64,000 bases of DNA from Thalassocella blandensis (GTDB lineage Bacteria; Pseudomonadota; Gammaproteobacteria; Pseudomonadales; Cellvibrionaceae), in the NCBI GenBank assembly GCA_902141825.1, contig CABFPG010000007.1, forward strand, positions 310,001-374,000. The letters run 5' to 3'. Each line of letters begins with the position of its first letter. The stretch's first letter is position 1. The translations under genes were made by a program, and so were the position numbers. Shown in pieces: positions 36,042 through 45,483 of this stretch. The notes beneath the pieces were generated by a model that saw nothing but the letters and a program-made list of their open reading frames with translations, searched no databases and was not told the origin of the DNA.

Positions 36042-36587
36042 ATGGACTCAATTACTCAGATCGTAAAAGCTGTCGACAATGCCAATGAAGAGGCGATAGA
36101 CAGACTCATAGAGCTAGCCTACGAAAGATTGCATACCTCTGCGAAGAAAGCATTGGGGCAAAGCGGTCATGCATCTACGCTTCAAGCCACAGAGCTGGTA
36201 AATGAGCTGTACCTGTTTTTTAAACAACGTGACGAGTTTAAATATAACGATAGCGCACACTTTTTCGCCACGGCAGCCATAAAACTGCGTCAAATCCTGC
36301 TGGATCGTTACCGCAAAAACTCCGCTAAAAAACGCGACTTTGGTGAGAAAGTGGATACCGTACAAATGCACAATCTCGCGGTGGACCCACCAATGATGGA
36401 AACGTTAGTGGTGAATGGCTATATCGATCAAATCGAAAAAATTGATCCCGTCACAGCCCGAATAGTGGATTTGCTGATTTTCTGGGAATTCAGTTTCGCC
36501 GAAGTGGCTGAAATATTAGGCGTGGGCGAACGTACGGTCTATCGCAAATGGAAATGGGCGATTACCTGGTTATCGACCCGAACATAG
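36042..36587 (+). CDS. ECF RNA polymerase sigma factor (kinase-linked type)
   Basis: The product has the sigma region 2 pattern (ATELVNELYLFF, then HFFATAAIKLRQILLDRYRK) and a region 4 helix-turn-helix (FSFAEVAEILGVGERTVYRKWKWA). The wording LQATELVNELYL is typical of ECF factors encoded next to Ser/Thr kinases. I chose the ATG at 36042 (MDSITQIV), matching the family start; the frame also opens at 35985. The kinase gene begins 10 nt after its stop, so the two are co-expressed. The sigma factor probably responds to kinase signalling rather than to a classic anti-sigma. Confidence 0.88.
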   Translation: MDSITQIVKAVDNANEEAIDRLIELAYERLHTSAKKALGQSGHASTLQATELVNELYLFFKQRDEFKYNDSAHFFATAAIKLRQILLDRYRKNSAKKRDFGEKVDTVQMHNLAVDPPMMETLVVNGYIDQIEKIDPVTARIVDLLIFWEFSFAEVAEILGVGERTVYRKWKWAITWLSTRT

Positions 36588-36597
36588 AGAGAAGTTA

Positions 36598-39195
36598 ATG
36601 TCGGAAGCAGAAGAAATCAGCCTGGCAAAAAAAACACAGGCGATATTTGAGCAGGCGTTGGATCTGCCGCATGAAGAACGCAACGCGTTTGTCAAAACTC
36701 AGTGTGGTGAAAATGCTGAAGTACTCGCACAGGTAAACCTCTTATTAGAAAATGAAGAGAGTGGAACAAAGTTTTTAAAAAATTTATACGGCAATGAAAA
36801 CGACGAAGGGTTTTCCCTGCTCGGACAGACGATTGATGTTTATCGGTTAACAGAAAAACTCGGCCGAGGTGGCATGGCTGAAGTCTATTTGGCGCAGCGC
36901 ACCGATGGCGTTTACGAGAACAATGTAGCTATCAAAGTGATCCAAAGTTTTGGTCATAACAAAACCCTGATCGCGCGTTTTTATCGTGAAAGAAAAATTC
37001 TCGCCAATTTAAAGCATCCAAATATTGCGCAGTTGTTGGACGGTGGCAGCACAGAAAATGGCTTGCCCTATTTTGTCATGGAGCATGTTGAAGGCGAGCG
37101 ACTGGACACGTATTGCAAGCAGCACAAATTACCTATAAAAGCCCGACTGGCCCTGTTTCTTAAAATTTGCTCAGCGGTGACCTTTGCTCACAGTAATCTG
37201 GTCATTCATCGTGATTTGAAACCCGCCAATATCCTAGTCGACAAAAATGGTGAACCGAAATTGTTAGACTTCGGTATTGCCAAGCTGTTGGATCAGGAAA
37301 AAGAAGAAGATGTCACAGTGACGGAACTGGCCATGACCCCTCACTATGCCAGCCCGGAACAACTGCGAGGCGAAGTCCTGACCACGGCGAGTGATGTATT
37401 TTCACTTGGCGTAGTGTTGTATGAACTGTTAACGGAAGTTCGTCCTAATCGATATGTATTTCCCTCTCCTTTGGGGTACCAGTCGGAAACCACCAAAACC
37501 AGTATTCCCTCTCCAAGCAAGGCCGTACTTGAAAGCAAACTCAGTAAAGTATCCGCCAAAAGTCATAGCAATATTTTAAGAGGTGATCTCGATACAATTG
37601 TGTTGCAGCTGCTGCGACCAGAACCCGAAAGGCGTTACGCATCCGTACAGGCATTGACGGATGATATTGAGCGGTATTTAGCTAACCTGCCTATTCGTGC
37701 CCGTAAAGACAGTTTATGGTACCGCGCAGACCGATTTATTCGTCGCAATGCCGCCATGATTGCGGTGGTCAGTATTGCTCTGGTCACACTTATTGTGAGT
37801 GTTGGCTATCAACAGAATCGTGTCATTCAAGAGCGGGATATGGCGATTCAGGAGCGAAATAAATTTAAACAGACACAGGACTTTTTAATTGATCTGTTTA
37901 AAAATTCTGAACCGGGAGAAGCGCGAGGAAATACAATCACCGCGCGGGAAATTCTGGATAAAGGTGTACAGGAAATTCAGAGCAGTCTCGATCAGCAGCC
38001 ACAGACCAAAAGTGAATTGCTGATGACCATGGGCAATGTATATCAGGAGCTTGGTCTTTATGATGTGGCTTTACCTCTGTTAGAGCAGGCCCTGGAAATC
38101 CGGCAGTCGAGCAAATTATTCAATCCTATCGATGTGGCCAAAGGACACTCTGAACTTGCCTGGAGTCTAATGGAAACTGGCGATTACCAAAGCGCTGAAA
38201 CACATTTGTATCAGGCAATGAGCTTAATGACGAGTGCATTGGGTGAAGAAAGTAATGAAATCGGCACCGTTTATCATTACATGGGTTCGGTGCAATACCG
38301 CATAGGGCGATTCGATTTAGCGAAAACGTATTTTGAAAAAGCCCTGGCCATTACACTCGCGGGGTCAGGTCCTAAAAATGAATCACTTGCTGCGATTTAT
38401 GGCAATCTGGGGAATGTTTACAGCAATCTGGGACAACTGGATAAAGAAATTGAATATTTAAATAAGTCCCGAATGATCGAACAGGAAATACTGGGAGACA
38501 ATCACCCTGATATCGCCATTACTTATAGTAATTTGAGCAGCGCATATTATAGAGCGGGTGATATAGATAAAGCCATTTTATATGAAAAAAAATCGCTGGC
38601 GATCAATTTAAAAAGTTTAAGTGAAGAGCATCCAAACACTGCAATTAATTACAGCGGTTTGGGATCACTCTATCTGGAAAAACGCGAAATGGCTCTGAGC
38701 ATGGAGTATCATCAAAAATCCATATCCATTAATAAAAAGAATTTCGGTGATGATAACCCGTATCTTGCATTTGACTACCTGAACATGTCGGAATGGTATA
38801 AAACGGATAAAGATTATGAAAAAGCACTGGAATTTTCCCAGATGGCATTGGAGGTGATCAATAAAAATAATTTGCAAGAACATCCCATCACGGCGTTTGC
38901 TTACGGTGGCCAGGGAAGCTCTTACGACGGATTGGGAGAGTATGCGTTGGCGGAGAAGAATTTATTGAAAGGTCTGGAAGTGTTTAAGGCTATTGATATT
39001 GCTGATGTGAGCATTTCAAATTTATATATGTCCTTAGGGTTAGTCTATGAGCACACAGAGCGGTACGCAGATGCGTTGCTCAACTATGAAATAGCCTATG
39101 ATACACGACAGACCATGTTGCCCGAGGGACATTTTGAAACCAAGGAGGCTGCCGACAAAGTAGCGCAGCTGAAACAGCAACTAAAGGTAAAATAA
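36598..39195 (+). CDS. Transmembrane Ser/Thr protein kinase with TPR repeats
   Basis: The kinase domain (about 80-350) has the glycine loop GRGGMAEV, the ATP lysine in VAIKV (113), the catalytic HRDLKPAN (about 204) and the DFG motif. One transmembrane helix follows (about 384-405, MIAVVSIALVTLIVSVGY). The C-terminal half, outside the cytoplasm, is made of tetratricopeptide units of the kinesin-light-chain type (GNLGNVYSNLGQLDKEIEYL and similar). All catalytic residues are present. The TPR part could sense a protein or peptide signal, with the ECF factor as output. Confidence 0.9.
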   Translation: MSEAEEISLAKKTQAIFEQALDLPHEERNAFVKTQCGENAEVLAQVNLLLENEESGTKFLKNLYGNENDEGFSLLGQTIDVYRLTEKLGRGGMAEVYLAQRTDGVYENNVAIKVIQSFGHNKTLIARFYRERKILANLKHPNIAQLLDGGSTENGLPYFVMEHVEGERLDTYCKQHKLPIKARLALFLKICSAVTFAHSNLVIHRDLKPANILVDKNGEPKLLDFGIAKLLDQEKEEDVTVTELAMTPHYASPEQLRGEVLTTASDVFSLGVVLYELLTEVRPNRYVFPSPLGYQSETTKTSIPSPSKAVLESKLSKVSAKSHSNILRGDLDTIVLQLLRPEPERRYASVQALTDDIERYLANLPIRARKDSLWYRADRFIRRNAAMIAVVSIALVTLIVSVGYQQNRVIQERDMAIQERNKFKQTQDFLIDLFKNSEPGEARGNTITAREILDKGVQEIQSSLDQQPQTKSELLMTMGNVYQELGLYDVALPLLEQALEIRQSSKLFNPIDVAKGHSELAWSLMETGDYQSAETHLYQAMSLMTSALGEESNEIGTVYHYMGSVQYRIGRFDLAKTYFEKALAITLAGSGPKNESLAAIYGNLGNVYSNLGQLDKEIEYLNKSRMIEQEILGDNHPDIAITYSNLSSAYYRAGDIDKAILYEKKSLAINLKSLSEEHPNTAINYSGLGSLYLEKREMALSMEYHQKSISINKKNFGDDNPYLAFDYLNMSEWYKTDKDYEKALEFSQMALEVINKNNLQEHPITAFAYGGQGSSYDGLGEYALAEKNLLKGLEVFKAIDIADVSISNLYMSLGLVYEHTERYADALLNYEIAYDTRQTMLPEGHFETKEAADKVAQLKQQLKVK

Positions 39196-39348
39196 AAGAC
39201 CGCTGTTGGTCAGACATGCATGACCACTCGAGAGCCGCATTTCACCAGCATGTATGTCGAGTTACACAATGTAAAGGAAAAGCATCCATAACTGGATACG
39301 CAGTTAGCGTCTGTTGTATTGGCTTGACGCCATTTTTCCTATCGCTTT

Positions 39349-39401
39349 AACCGTCTGGATGAAATTCACTTCAAGACGGTTATACTCGTAAGACACCGTC
39401 T
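39349..39401 (+). promoter_or_regulatory. Alternative hairpins in the leader of the SGNH lipoprotein gene
   Basis: AACCGTCT (39349-39356), AGACGGTT (39374-39381) and ACCGTCT (39395-39401) allow the middle segment to pair either with the left copy (8 bp) or with the right copy (7 bp). The two pairings exclude each other. No T-run follows, so a terminator switch is not supported; the element could also be a plain DNA-binding repeat. Confidence 0.35.
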
Positions 39402-39448
39402 CAAAAACAATAACAATAACAAAAATGCTACAGCAAGAGGTAAAGACT

Positions 39449-41152
39449 ATGTGTAAACCAGCTACGTTGCACATAAGCGCTCTGATATCACTGCTTTTAC
39501 TGCTTTCGTTATCCGCATGTGCGGATGTGCGTGAACTGGCGAACAATGCAGTGATAGTTACCAATTCACAATTGCAATCGCCGGCCTACGCCCTTGATGG
39601 CAACCACGGGACACGCTGGGAATCTCGACATGGTGTTGACGAAGTATGGCTCGCCCTGGACCTCGGTAAAAAGTATGCCCTACAGCGTATAGAAATAGAT
39701 TGGGAAGTGGCGAGTGCCAGAGATTTTTCTGTTCAAGCAAGCAATGATAATCAGAGTTGGATTGCGCTGGCCAATAAAACCGATGGTTCTGCTGGCGCAC
39801 GCACAGATACAATAGATCTGACCGGGCAGTTTCAGTTTATTCGCATCCTGGCGACAGCGCGGAGCACTCAGTGGGGATACTCCATCTGGGAGTTGCGGGT
39901 CTTCGGTGACGATATTTTGCCTCTGCCCGATCAGTTAGTTTCACGAAACGCCGCCGCCGACAGCAGCGCATCTATTCAAGCTGTAGAAAATGCTTTTGAT
40001 GGAAGGCAGGATACCCGCTGGGAATCACAGCACGGCGTGGAGACGGGGAGCCTGACGGTTGATTTGGGAAAAGTGTACACCCTTCGTCAAATGGATATTC
40101 ACTGGGAAGCGGCCAATGCGGCGCGTTATCAGGTTCTGGGCTCGCAGAATAAAGATCAATGGTTGTCGCTGGCCAGCTTTAGTGGTGGCAGCTTTGGTAA
40201 TCGCACTGACAACCTGACGCTTCATGGACAACATCGTTATGTACGATTACAGGCGGAAGCTCGAAGTGAAGGAAATCAATGGGGATACTCCATCTGGGAA
40301 ATGGAAATTTATGCCGCTCAGGAAAGCTCGGTTGTCGACAGCGACGGTGATGGCATTGCAGATGAAATTGACCAGTGTCCGGCAACGCCTCCAAACTCAA
40401 GTGTCGATGGACGCGGCTGTGTGATTCGCGATGATTACCCGAGCAGAATACTATTTATTGGCAACAGCTTTACCGAATACGGCCCCATTCCGGAACTGGT
40501 GGAGCAGATGGCGCATTTTGCCGGCTTTACCGACGTGGATATTCAACGGCGTACCATCTTGGGGCAGTCACTCACAACGCATCGTGAAGATAATGCCGCA
40601 GATGGTGCTCCACAGCGTGTGCTGGAATCCTGGGATGCCGTGATATTGCAGGATTTGAGTACCCGCCCTACCGACAGCGGTGACCCTCACACCTTTTATC
40701 AGGATGTGACCTGGTTTAATGACCGAATTAAATCTGCGAATATCAACACGCAGGTGTATCTCTATGAGACTTGGGCATGGCGTTTCGACAAAGACCTATA
40801 TCCAGATCGTTTTGCCGATCCGGCCCAGATGCAAGCCGAAATTCGTTATCACTACAATTTTGCTGCGACAAGTTACGCTCCTGAGCACACACAATTTCCC
40901 AACAGTCCACCGATAAAAGTTGTCCCGGTGGGAGATGCCTGGGAGTTGGATTTACAAAATGGAGAAGTGGATGGTCGGCTGCATGATCCGGACAGCCACC
41001 ACGCCGGCAACTTGGGAAAATATCTTAATGCTTTGGTATTTTATTCCGTGATTTTTGATCAATCCGCATCGGGAATGACACCATTGTTAGGCTTGAGTGC
41101 CGCGCAAGCCGCACACCTGCAAAACATTGCGAATAGCGTTACCGGGCATTAG
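39449..41152 (+). CDS. Lipoprotein with two F5/8-type C domains and SGNH hydrolase
   Basis: The ATG at 39449 follows an AGAGG site and gives a lipoprotein signal with lipobox LSAC. Two discoidin / CBM32-like domains follow (each with DGxxxTRWESxHG and the closing WGYSIWEL/M block). A calcium-binding thrombospondin type 3 stretch (DSDGDGIADEIDQCP) leads to an SGNH hydrolase: FIGNSFTEYG carries the nucleophile Ser and DSHHAGNLG the Asp/His. The layout points to an outer-membrane-attached esterase acting on surface-bound sugars. The ester substrate is unknown. It is monocistronic. Confidence 0.85.
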   Translation: MCKPATLHISALISLLLLLSLSACADVRELANNAVIVTNSQLQSPAYALDGNHGTRWESRHGVDEVWLALDLGKKYALQRIEIDWEVASARDFSVQASNDNQSWIALANKTDGSAGARTDTIDLTGQFQFIRILATARSTQWGYSIWELRVFGDDILPLPDQLVSRNAAADSSASIQAVENAFDGRQDTRWESQHGVETGSLTVDLGKVYTLRQMDIHWEAANAARYQVLGSQNKDQWLSLASFSGGSFGNRTDNLTLHGQHRYVRLQAEARSEGNQWGYSIWEMEIYAAQESSVVDSDGDGIADEIDQCPATPPNSSVDGRGCVIRDDYPSRILFIGNSFTEYGPIPELVEQMAHFAGFTDVDIQRRTILGQSLTTHREDNAADGAPQRVLESWDAVILQDLSTRPTDSGDPHTFYQDVTWFNDRIKSANINTQVYLYETWAWRFDKDLYPDRFADPAQMQAEIRYHYNFAATSYAPEHTQFPNSPPIKVVPVGDAWELDLQNGEVDGRLHDPDSHHAGNLGKYLNALVFYSVIFDQSASGMTPLLGLSAAQAAHLQNIANSVTGH

Positions 41153-41221
41153 TTTTCTGTAGAGTATTACGTGACTCCACTTAATGCGGCCTAACATTTA
41201 ATTATCTCCCTGGTGGGCTCC

Positions 41222-41929
41222 TTAGTGATCTACCAGCAGTTGCTGGATTAGCTCGGCGATTACCATAGGTTGTTCCAAAGGGAGCATATGCCCGCAGCCG
41301 GGGACTTCAATCTTTTGACTTTGGTGGCCTTGGCGCTGGCTCTGTACGACAAATGCATCGATCCACGTTTTATTCACGAGCTTGTCGTCCGCGCTGAATA
41401 CAAAGGTCATGGCCAGTGAAGGTTGGAAAAGTTCTTCAGCTAGGTCCGTTCTTTGTGTACCGACCGATAAGTGGTGTAATAAGGTGTTTACGCCTAGATC
41501 TGCATCCATTTGTACGATGGTATTGACGATAGACGGCTTTGGCGAAGCGCCATCCAGCATCGCGAGTACTTTCTTTCGGCTTATTCCCCGATAACCATAC
41601 TGCTTTACCAACGCTAGATTTTTTTGACGTTCTTCCATTTCCTGTTGGCTCAATGCGCAGGCGCTGTTTGAAATGATAAGCAAGTGCCGGATTCTTTGCG
41701 GTATCTTCGTGGCGATGTAGCTGGCAAGAAAGCCCCCGAAAGAAAAACCCAGTAAATAAAATTCTTCCTCAACCATGTCTTGAATGAGCGTATCCGCTAT
41801 GGCATCAATCGATGGTTCTTCCGGTATGGGTAAATGTACGAGATTAAATTCATGAAGGGGTTCATGTAAATATTGCCACAGCTTGTCATTGCACATCGTG
41901 CCAGGAATAAGATATAGCGTGGGTTTCAT
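41222..41929 (-). CDS. Alpha/beta hydrolase
   Basis: The nucleophile elbow is GFSFGG, the acid is in FSADDKLV, and the catalytic His in GCGHMLPLEQP. The oxyanion region IPGTMCN is at the N-terminus. There is no signal peptide and the length (235) is normal. The substrate could be an ester or thioester; none can be named. It is the last of three leftward single genes in this stretch. Confidence 0.85.
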   Translation of the reverse strand: MKPTLYLIPGTMCNDKLWQYLHEPLHEFNLVHLPIPEEPSIDAIADTLIQDMVEEEFYLLGFSFGGFLASYIATKIPQRIRHLLIISNSACALSQQEMEERQKNLALVKQYGYRGISRKKVLAMLDGASPKPSIVNTIVQMDADLGVNTLLHHLSVGTQRTDLAEELFQPSLAMTFVFSADDKLVNKTWIDAFVVQSQRQGHQSQKIEVPGCGHMLPLEQPMVIAELIQQLLVDH

Positions 41930-42045
41930 AGGTGCTCTTTGGTAAATGCGAAGACAGGAAAAAGGAGTGTACTTTTTTAGCGCTTCGTCTCAGCGATATA
42001 ATATTAAGACTGAGAGTGGTCAGTATTGGCTTAACGGCGAAATTT

Positions 42046-42672
42046 TTACCTGCGTACTATTTCGTATGCTTGCTTAAGTCCCAGTAAAATCATCGCAGAA
42101 CCACAACATCTGTCGAACAGCGATTTGATGTTTAAAAAGCTATTGGCAACCGGCGGTGATGATAAGAACAGTGCAATAAAACCATACCAGAGTGTTGCAA
42201 CAATACCCACTACTGCCAGCATGGCAGTTAAGGTAAGTATCGAGATATTGTCGGGAGCCGCAGCAGAAAAAACAGCCCCGAAAAATATAACAGATTTAGG
42301 GTTGGCAATATTGACGGCGAGCCCCTTTAAAAAAGAAGCCTTCATGCTGACAGTTGTCATTGATGTCGAGTGAGAAGGGGTCACTTTTGCTTTGCGTATT
42401 AAATCCCAGCCAAACCAGAACAAATACATCACGCCGGCTATTTTGATGCTTAATGCAAACCAGGGAAACAATCGGAACAATAAACCCAAGCCCAAAATAG
42501 CGCTGGTTGCCCAGGCAATATTGACCAATACAATACCAAACTCCAACGCCAGAGCATTTTTCCGTGTTGATGAGATGGCGGTATGAGTGACGGCAACAAA
42601 ATTGGGACCGGGGATCATAACGCCGGTAATATAAATTAATAACACTGTGAAAACTGCAGGAAGATCAAGCAT
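42046..42672 (-). CDS. LysE/RhtB family exporter
   Basis: The 208-residue product has six predicted membrane helices and the family opening ITGVMIPGPNFVAVTHTA, where PGPN is the conserved loop. Members export amino acids such as threonine, homoserine or lysine. A second member lies at 44374 on the same strand; the two are only distantly similar by eye. Confidence 0.88.
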   Translation of the reverse strand: MLDLPAVFTVLLIYITGVMIPGPNFVAVTHTAISSTRKNALALEFGIVLVNIAWATSAILGLGLLFRLFPWFALSIKIAGVMYLFWFGWDLIRKAKVTPSHSTSMTTVSMKASFLKGLAVNIANPKSVIFFGAVFSAAAPDNISILTLTAMLAVVGIVATLWYGFIALFLSSPPVANSFLNIKSLFDRCCGSAMILLGLKQAYEIVRR

Positions 42673-42712
42673 AAGGTGTGTCTTTAATCGTTAGGTAATC
42701 TTCGGGAAAATA

Positions 42713-43765
42713 TTAAATGTGTTGCCGGCGCAATATCTTGATGATTCTATTGTAAATAATTTCAGTAATCATCCAGGAATTACCACCACTGGTATTCACA
42801 AACTGAATGACGACGGTGTCCAGATCCCGATGATAACGCGCAATGCTGGAGTAACCGGGCCACAGACCGGTGTGTTCATATTCATACACCGACGAATATA
42901 TTGCCTGCTCTTCTTTACTGAGTAAAGAGCCATCGTTGAGTGCGCGAAGAAATCGTCCTGTGTCTTCTGCGGTCGCGATCATGGAGCCGCCGGGTACAAC
43001 GATATCCAGCATTTTCACGTCCCCGTCATAACCGATGTAGTAGCCACTTGACACTTTGCTTGCATCAACCTCCTCAAGTAACCCGTAAGTTTGTGTGAGG
43101 CCAAGCGGTGCTAATATGTTGGCTCGAATATAACGTTGATGTGGATAGCCCAAAACACGATCGAGAATGTCCCCTATCAGAAGATAGTTTGTATTACTGT
43201 ATTCATATTGCGAGTTCGGGGAAAATTCTGCGGGGTCGTCTACAACAAGTGCGAGATATTGAGATACTTCTGGAAAGGATTCAGTCCAGGGAAATTCTGG
43301 GTCATCCACCCAGTCTGGTATGCCACTGCGATGTTGCAATAACATTTTTAAAGTAATGACTTTCGCATTTTCCAATCTGTCGGACAGCTCGGGCAGATAA
43401 TCTGCAACGGATGTATCGAGGTCCAGCGTGCCCTGTGCTACCAGCATAGCTGTAGCGGCAGCGATATACAGTTTGCTTATACTGGCAATTTTAAACAGCG
43501 TGTGGGGATCTGTAGGGATGTGCTTATCCCTGTCCTGCCAGCCGGCGGAATAAAATGCCGGCGGCTTTCCCTGTTGATCAACATACACAATAATTCCATC
43601 CAGAGCGTAACTGCTGGCATCTTCTACCTGCGCTTGAACCGAGTCTGGGAGAGGTTTTAAATATGCGCAAGCTGCAAGCCAGGGGACAAACAAAATTAAA
43701 CAACAGGCCGTTACTATGCCTGCACCTATTCTTAACAGCCAAATGGGGCGGAACATGCCTTTCAT
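42713..43765 (-). CDS. Serine hydrolase of the class C beta-lactamase fold
   Basis: A membrane-anchoring or signal segment (about 11-33) precedes the beta-lactamase-like domain. FKIASISKLY contains the S-x-x-K nucleophile motif (SISK), and YEYSNTNY the Y-x-N motif. HRDLDT is a candidate for the third motif. The family includes esterases, DD-peptidases and D-aminohydrolases as well as lactamases. The lack of a KTG box argues against true antibiotic hydrolysis. Its start is 41 bases upstream of the LysE gene's end side, so it may form its own unit. Confidence 0.8.
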   Translation of the reverse strand: MKGMFRPIWLLRIGAGIVTACCLILFVPWLAACAYLKPLPDSVQAQVEDASSYALDGIIVYVDQQGKPPAFYSAGWQDRDKHIPTDPHTLFKIASISKLYIAAATAMLVAQGTLDLDTSVADYLPELSDRLENAKVITLKMLLQHRSGIPDWVDDPEFPWTESFPEVSQYLALVVDDPAEFSPNSQYEYSNTNYLLIGDILDRVLGYPHQRYIRANILAPLGLTQTYGLLEEVDASKVSSGYYIGYDGDVKMLDIVVPGGSMIATAEDTGRFLRALNDGSLLSKEEQAIYSSVYEYEHTGLWPGYSSIARYHRDLDTVVIQFVNTSGGNSWMITEIIYNRIIKILRRQHI

Positions 43766-43918
43766 AGAGCAAACTCTTGCTAAAGGATTCTTTATTGTAT
43801 TGTTGTAATTGCCATTGGAATTGTCCCTGTGACTCTGCTTCTCCGTTCAATTATTCATTTATTCAATCATCAAATCGCCGGTGAGAATCGGAGTTTTGGA
43901 AAGTGTGAACCACTGTCG

Positions 43919-44158
43919 CTAGAGACTGCAATAACTGTAGATATACACCGGTACAACGACACACCAACCTAATATCAGTCTTTTATAAAAATTTAGCTCT
44001 TCCCAATGATATTTGCTTAAGCTTTCGCTTTTTAGTGAAGTAACAATTTTAATTACACCATGAGCTGCAAGCATTGGGAGTAACAGACCAAATAGCAAAG
44101 ATCCGATAAAAATAAACCAGATTTCTTTTGGGACGGAATCTAAATCGATTATGGGCAT
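43919..44158 (-). CDS. Small membrane protein
   Basis: I do not recognise the family. The 79-residue product has two hydrophobic segments (WFIFIGSLLFGLLLPML and LILGWCVVVPVYIY) separated by a basic loop. It has an ATG start, but no strong ribosome site. It could act alone or with neighbours, which do not suggest a role. Confidence 0.45.
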   Translation of the reverse strand: MPIIDLDSVPKEIWFIFIGSLLFGLLLPMLAAHGVIKIVTSLKSESLSKYHWEELNFYKRLILGWCVVVPVYIYSYCSL

Positions 44159-44373
44159 TACTTAATTCGCAGATTGACTCATTGGTGATGATACATTTGC
44201 ATTAACATTAACACTGTTTCTATGGTAACGATAGTCTGTAGCGAAACGTTTAATCCTCTACTACGGTGACCATTGCCAACCTGTACACTAATTTTTCCCC
44301 GGATTAGCTCTTGCAGCTTTCATATTACAAACTATTGCTGCGTGATGGTATTCAAGAGTGCCTGGAAATGGCG

Positions 44374-45018
44374 CTAAGGCTTGTCGAATGCGAGACGAAT
44401 ACCTAAACCAATCAGTAGCGTACCGGTTATTTTGTTTAGATACTCGAGGTATTTAGGGTTTCTTCTCAAGGTATTGCTCAAGGCCGAAGACGAAAACGCA
44501 AGCAAGACACCCCATAGCGTACTGGTGACAACAAAGGTCAGGCCCAATGCAAGGAAACCTAAGAAATGGTTGTCTGCATCTTTGGTAATAAATTGGGGCA
44601 GGAAAGCGAGAAAAAACAGAGCCACCTTCGGGTTTAACATGTTAGTGAAGAATCCTTGTTTGAACGCTTGGAAAAAATGTGAATTCGAATAGGCATTTCT
44701 CATATTTTGAGGCTGTTTGCTTTGTAGGAACATTTTAATGCCAAGAAATATCAAATACATTGCTCCCACTAGTTTGCACACCATGAATGCGAGTGGTGAA
44801 GCAATGATAATGGCAGAGAGACCAATGGCGGCAGCCAGGGTATGGCCAATGGCACCAGTGGAGATGCCAAGTGCGGAAGCAAGTCCCACACTTCTGCCCT
44901 GTGCCATACTGCGACCGAGAATATAAAAGGTGTCCGGTCCCGGAAGGAGGTTTAACAAAATGCTGGCGATCAAAAACGCCTCAAAACTATGTATACCCAA
45001 CAAGGTTATTTCGAACAT
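44374..45018 (-). CDS. LysE/RhtB family exporter
   Basis: The 214-residue product has six predicted helices. LLNLLPGPDTFYILGRSMAQG is the family signature near the N-terminus, and GAMYLIFLGIKMFL the conserved third block. FFTNMLNPKVALFFLAFLPQF is the second half signature. Members export amino acids or related metabolites. It is the second LysE-type gene in the window. Confidence 0.9.
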   Translation of the reverse strand: MFEITLLGIHSFEAFLIASILLNLLPGPDTFYILGRSMAQGRSVGLASALGISTGAIGHTLAAAIGLSAIIIASPLAFMVCKLVGAMYLIFLGIKMFLQSKQPQNMRNAYSNSHFFQAFKQGFFTNMLNPKVALFFLAFLPQFITKDADNHFLGFLALGLTFVVTSTLWGVLLAFSSSALSNTLRRNPKYLEYLNKITGTLLIGLGIRLAFDKP

Positions 45019-45110
45019 GGCACTTCCAGATACAAGGGGTTAGTAAAGTAGTAAAAATTTAATACGAAATTGAAAACACTCGCAACGAATGAAGATAGCA
45101 AAATAATACG

Positions 45111-45470
45111 TTATTGTGGTATGGGATTCAGTAGAGATTGAATGACTTGTTGAACTTTACTGAATGTCATTTTTGAGCATTGCGCATTTGCACCAGCTTG
45201 CATTAAAGCCTCATTGCCTTTTTCATGAGAAGACACTGCGATAATCGGACATTCATAGTGTTGAGCTCGCAAAAACTTCACAAATTCATCTCCTTTTTCC
45301 CCGTCTAAATCGAAGTCTACCAGGATAAGATCGAATTGTTCGTCAGTTATCGCTTCTTTGGCCTGACGTATGGAGGAAACTGCGACCACTTCATATTCGT
45401 ATAAAAATTCCTGAGTCACTGCGCGTAGAAAATGTGGGTGATTCTCAAGATAAAGCAATTTCATCGGCAT
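45111..45470 (-). CDS. Stand-alone response-regulator receiver domain
   Basis: The fold is complete: the phosphoacceptor Asp in LILVDFDLDG, the Ser in IIAVSSHE and the Lys in CSKMTF. The two acidic metal-binding residues expected after the first strand (usually DD) are E and N (LYLENHP). Phosphorylation may be weak or altered. No output domain is attached. The gene follows a membrane protein gene by 13 bp, so the two may act together. No histidine kinase is nearby. Confidence 0.8.
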   Translation of the reverse strand: MPMKLLYLENHPHFLRAVTQEFLYEYEVVAVSSIRQAKEAITDEQFDLILVDFDLDGEKGDEFVKFLRAQHYECPIIAVSSHEKGNEALMQAGANAQCSKMTFSKVQQVIQSLLNPIPQ

Positions 45471-45483
45471 TGAGCAACGGCCT

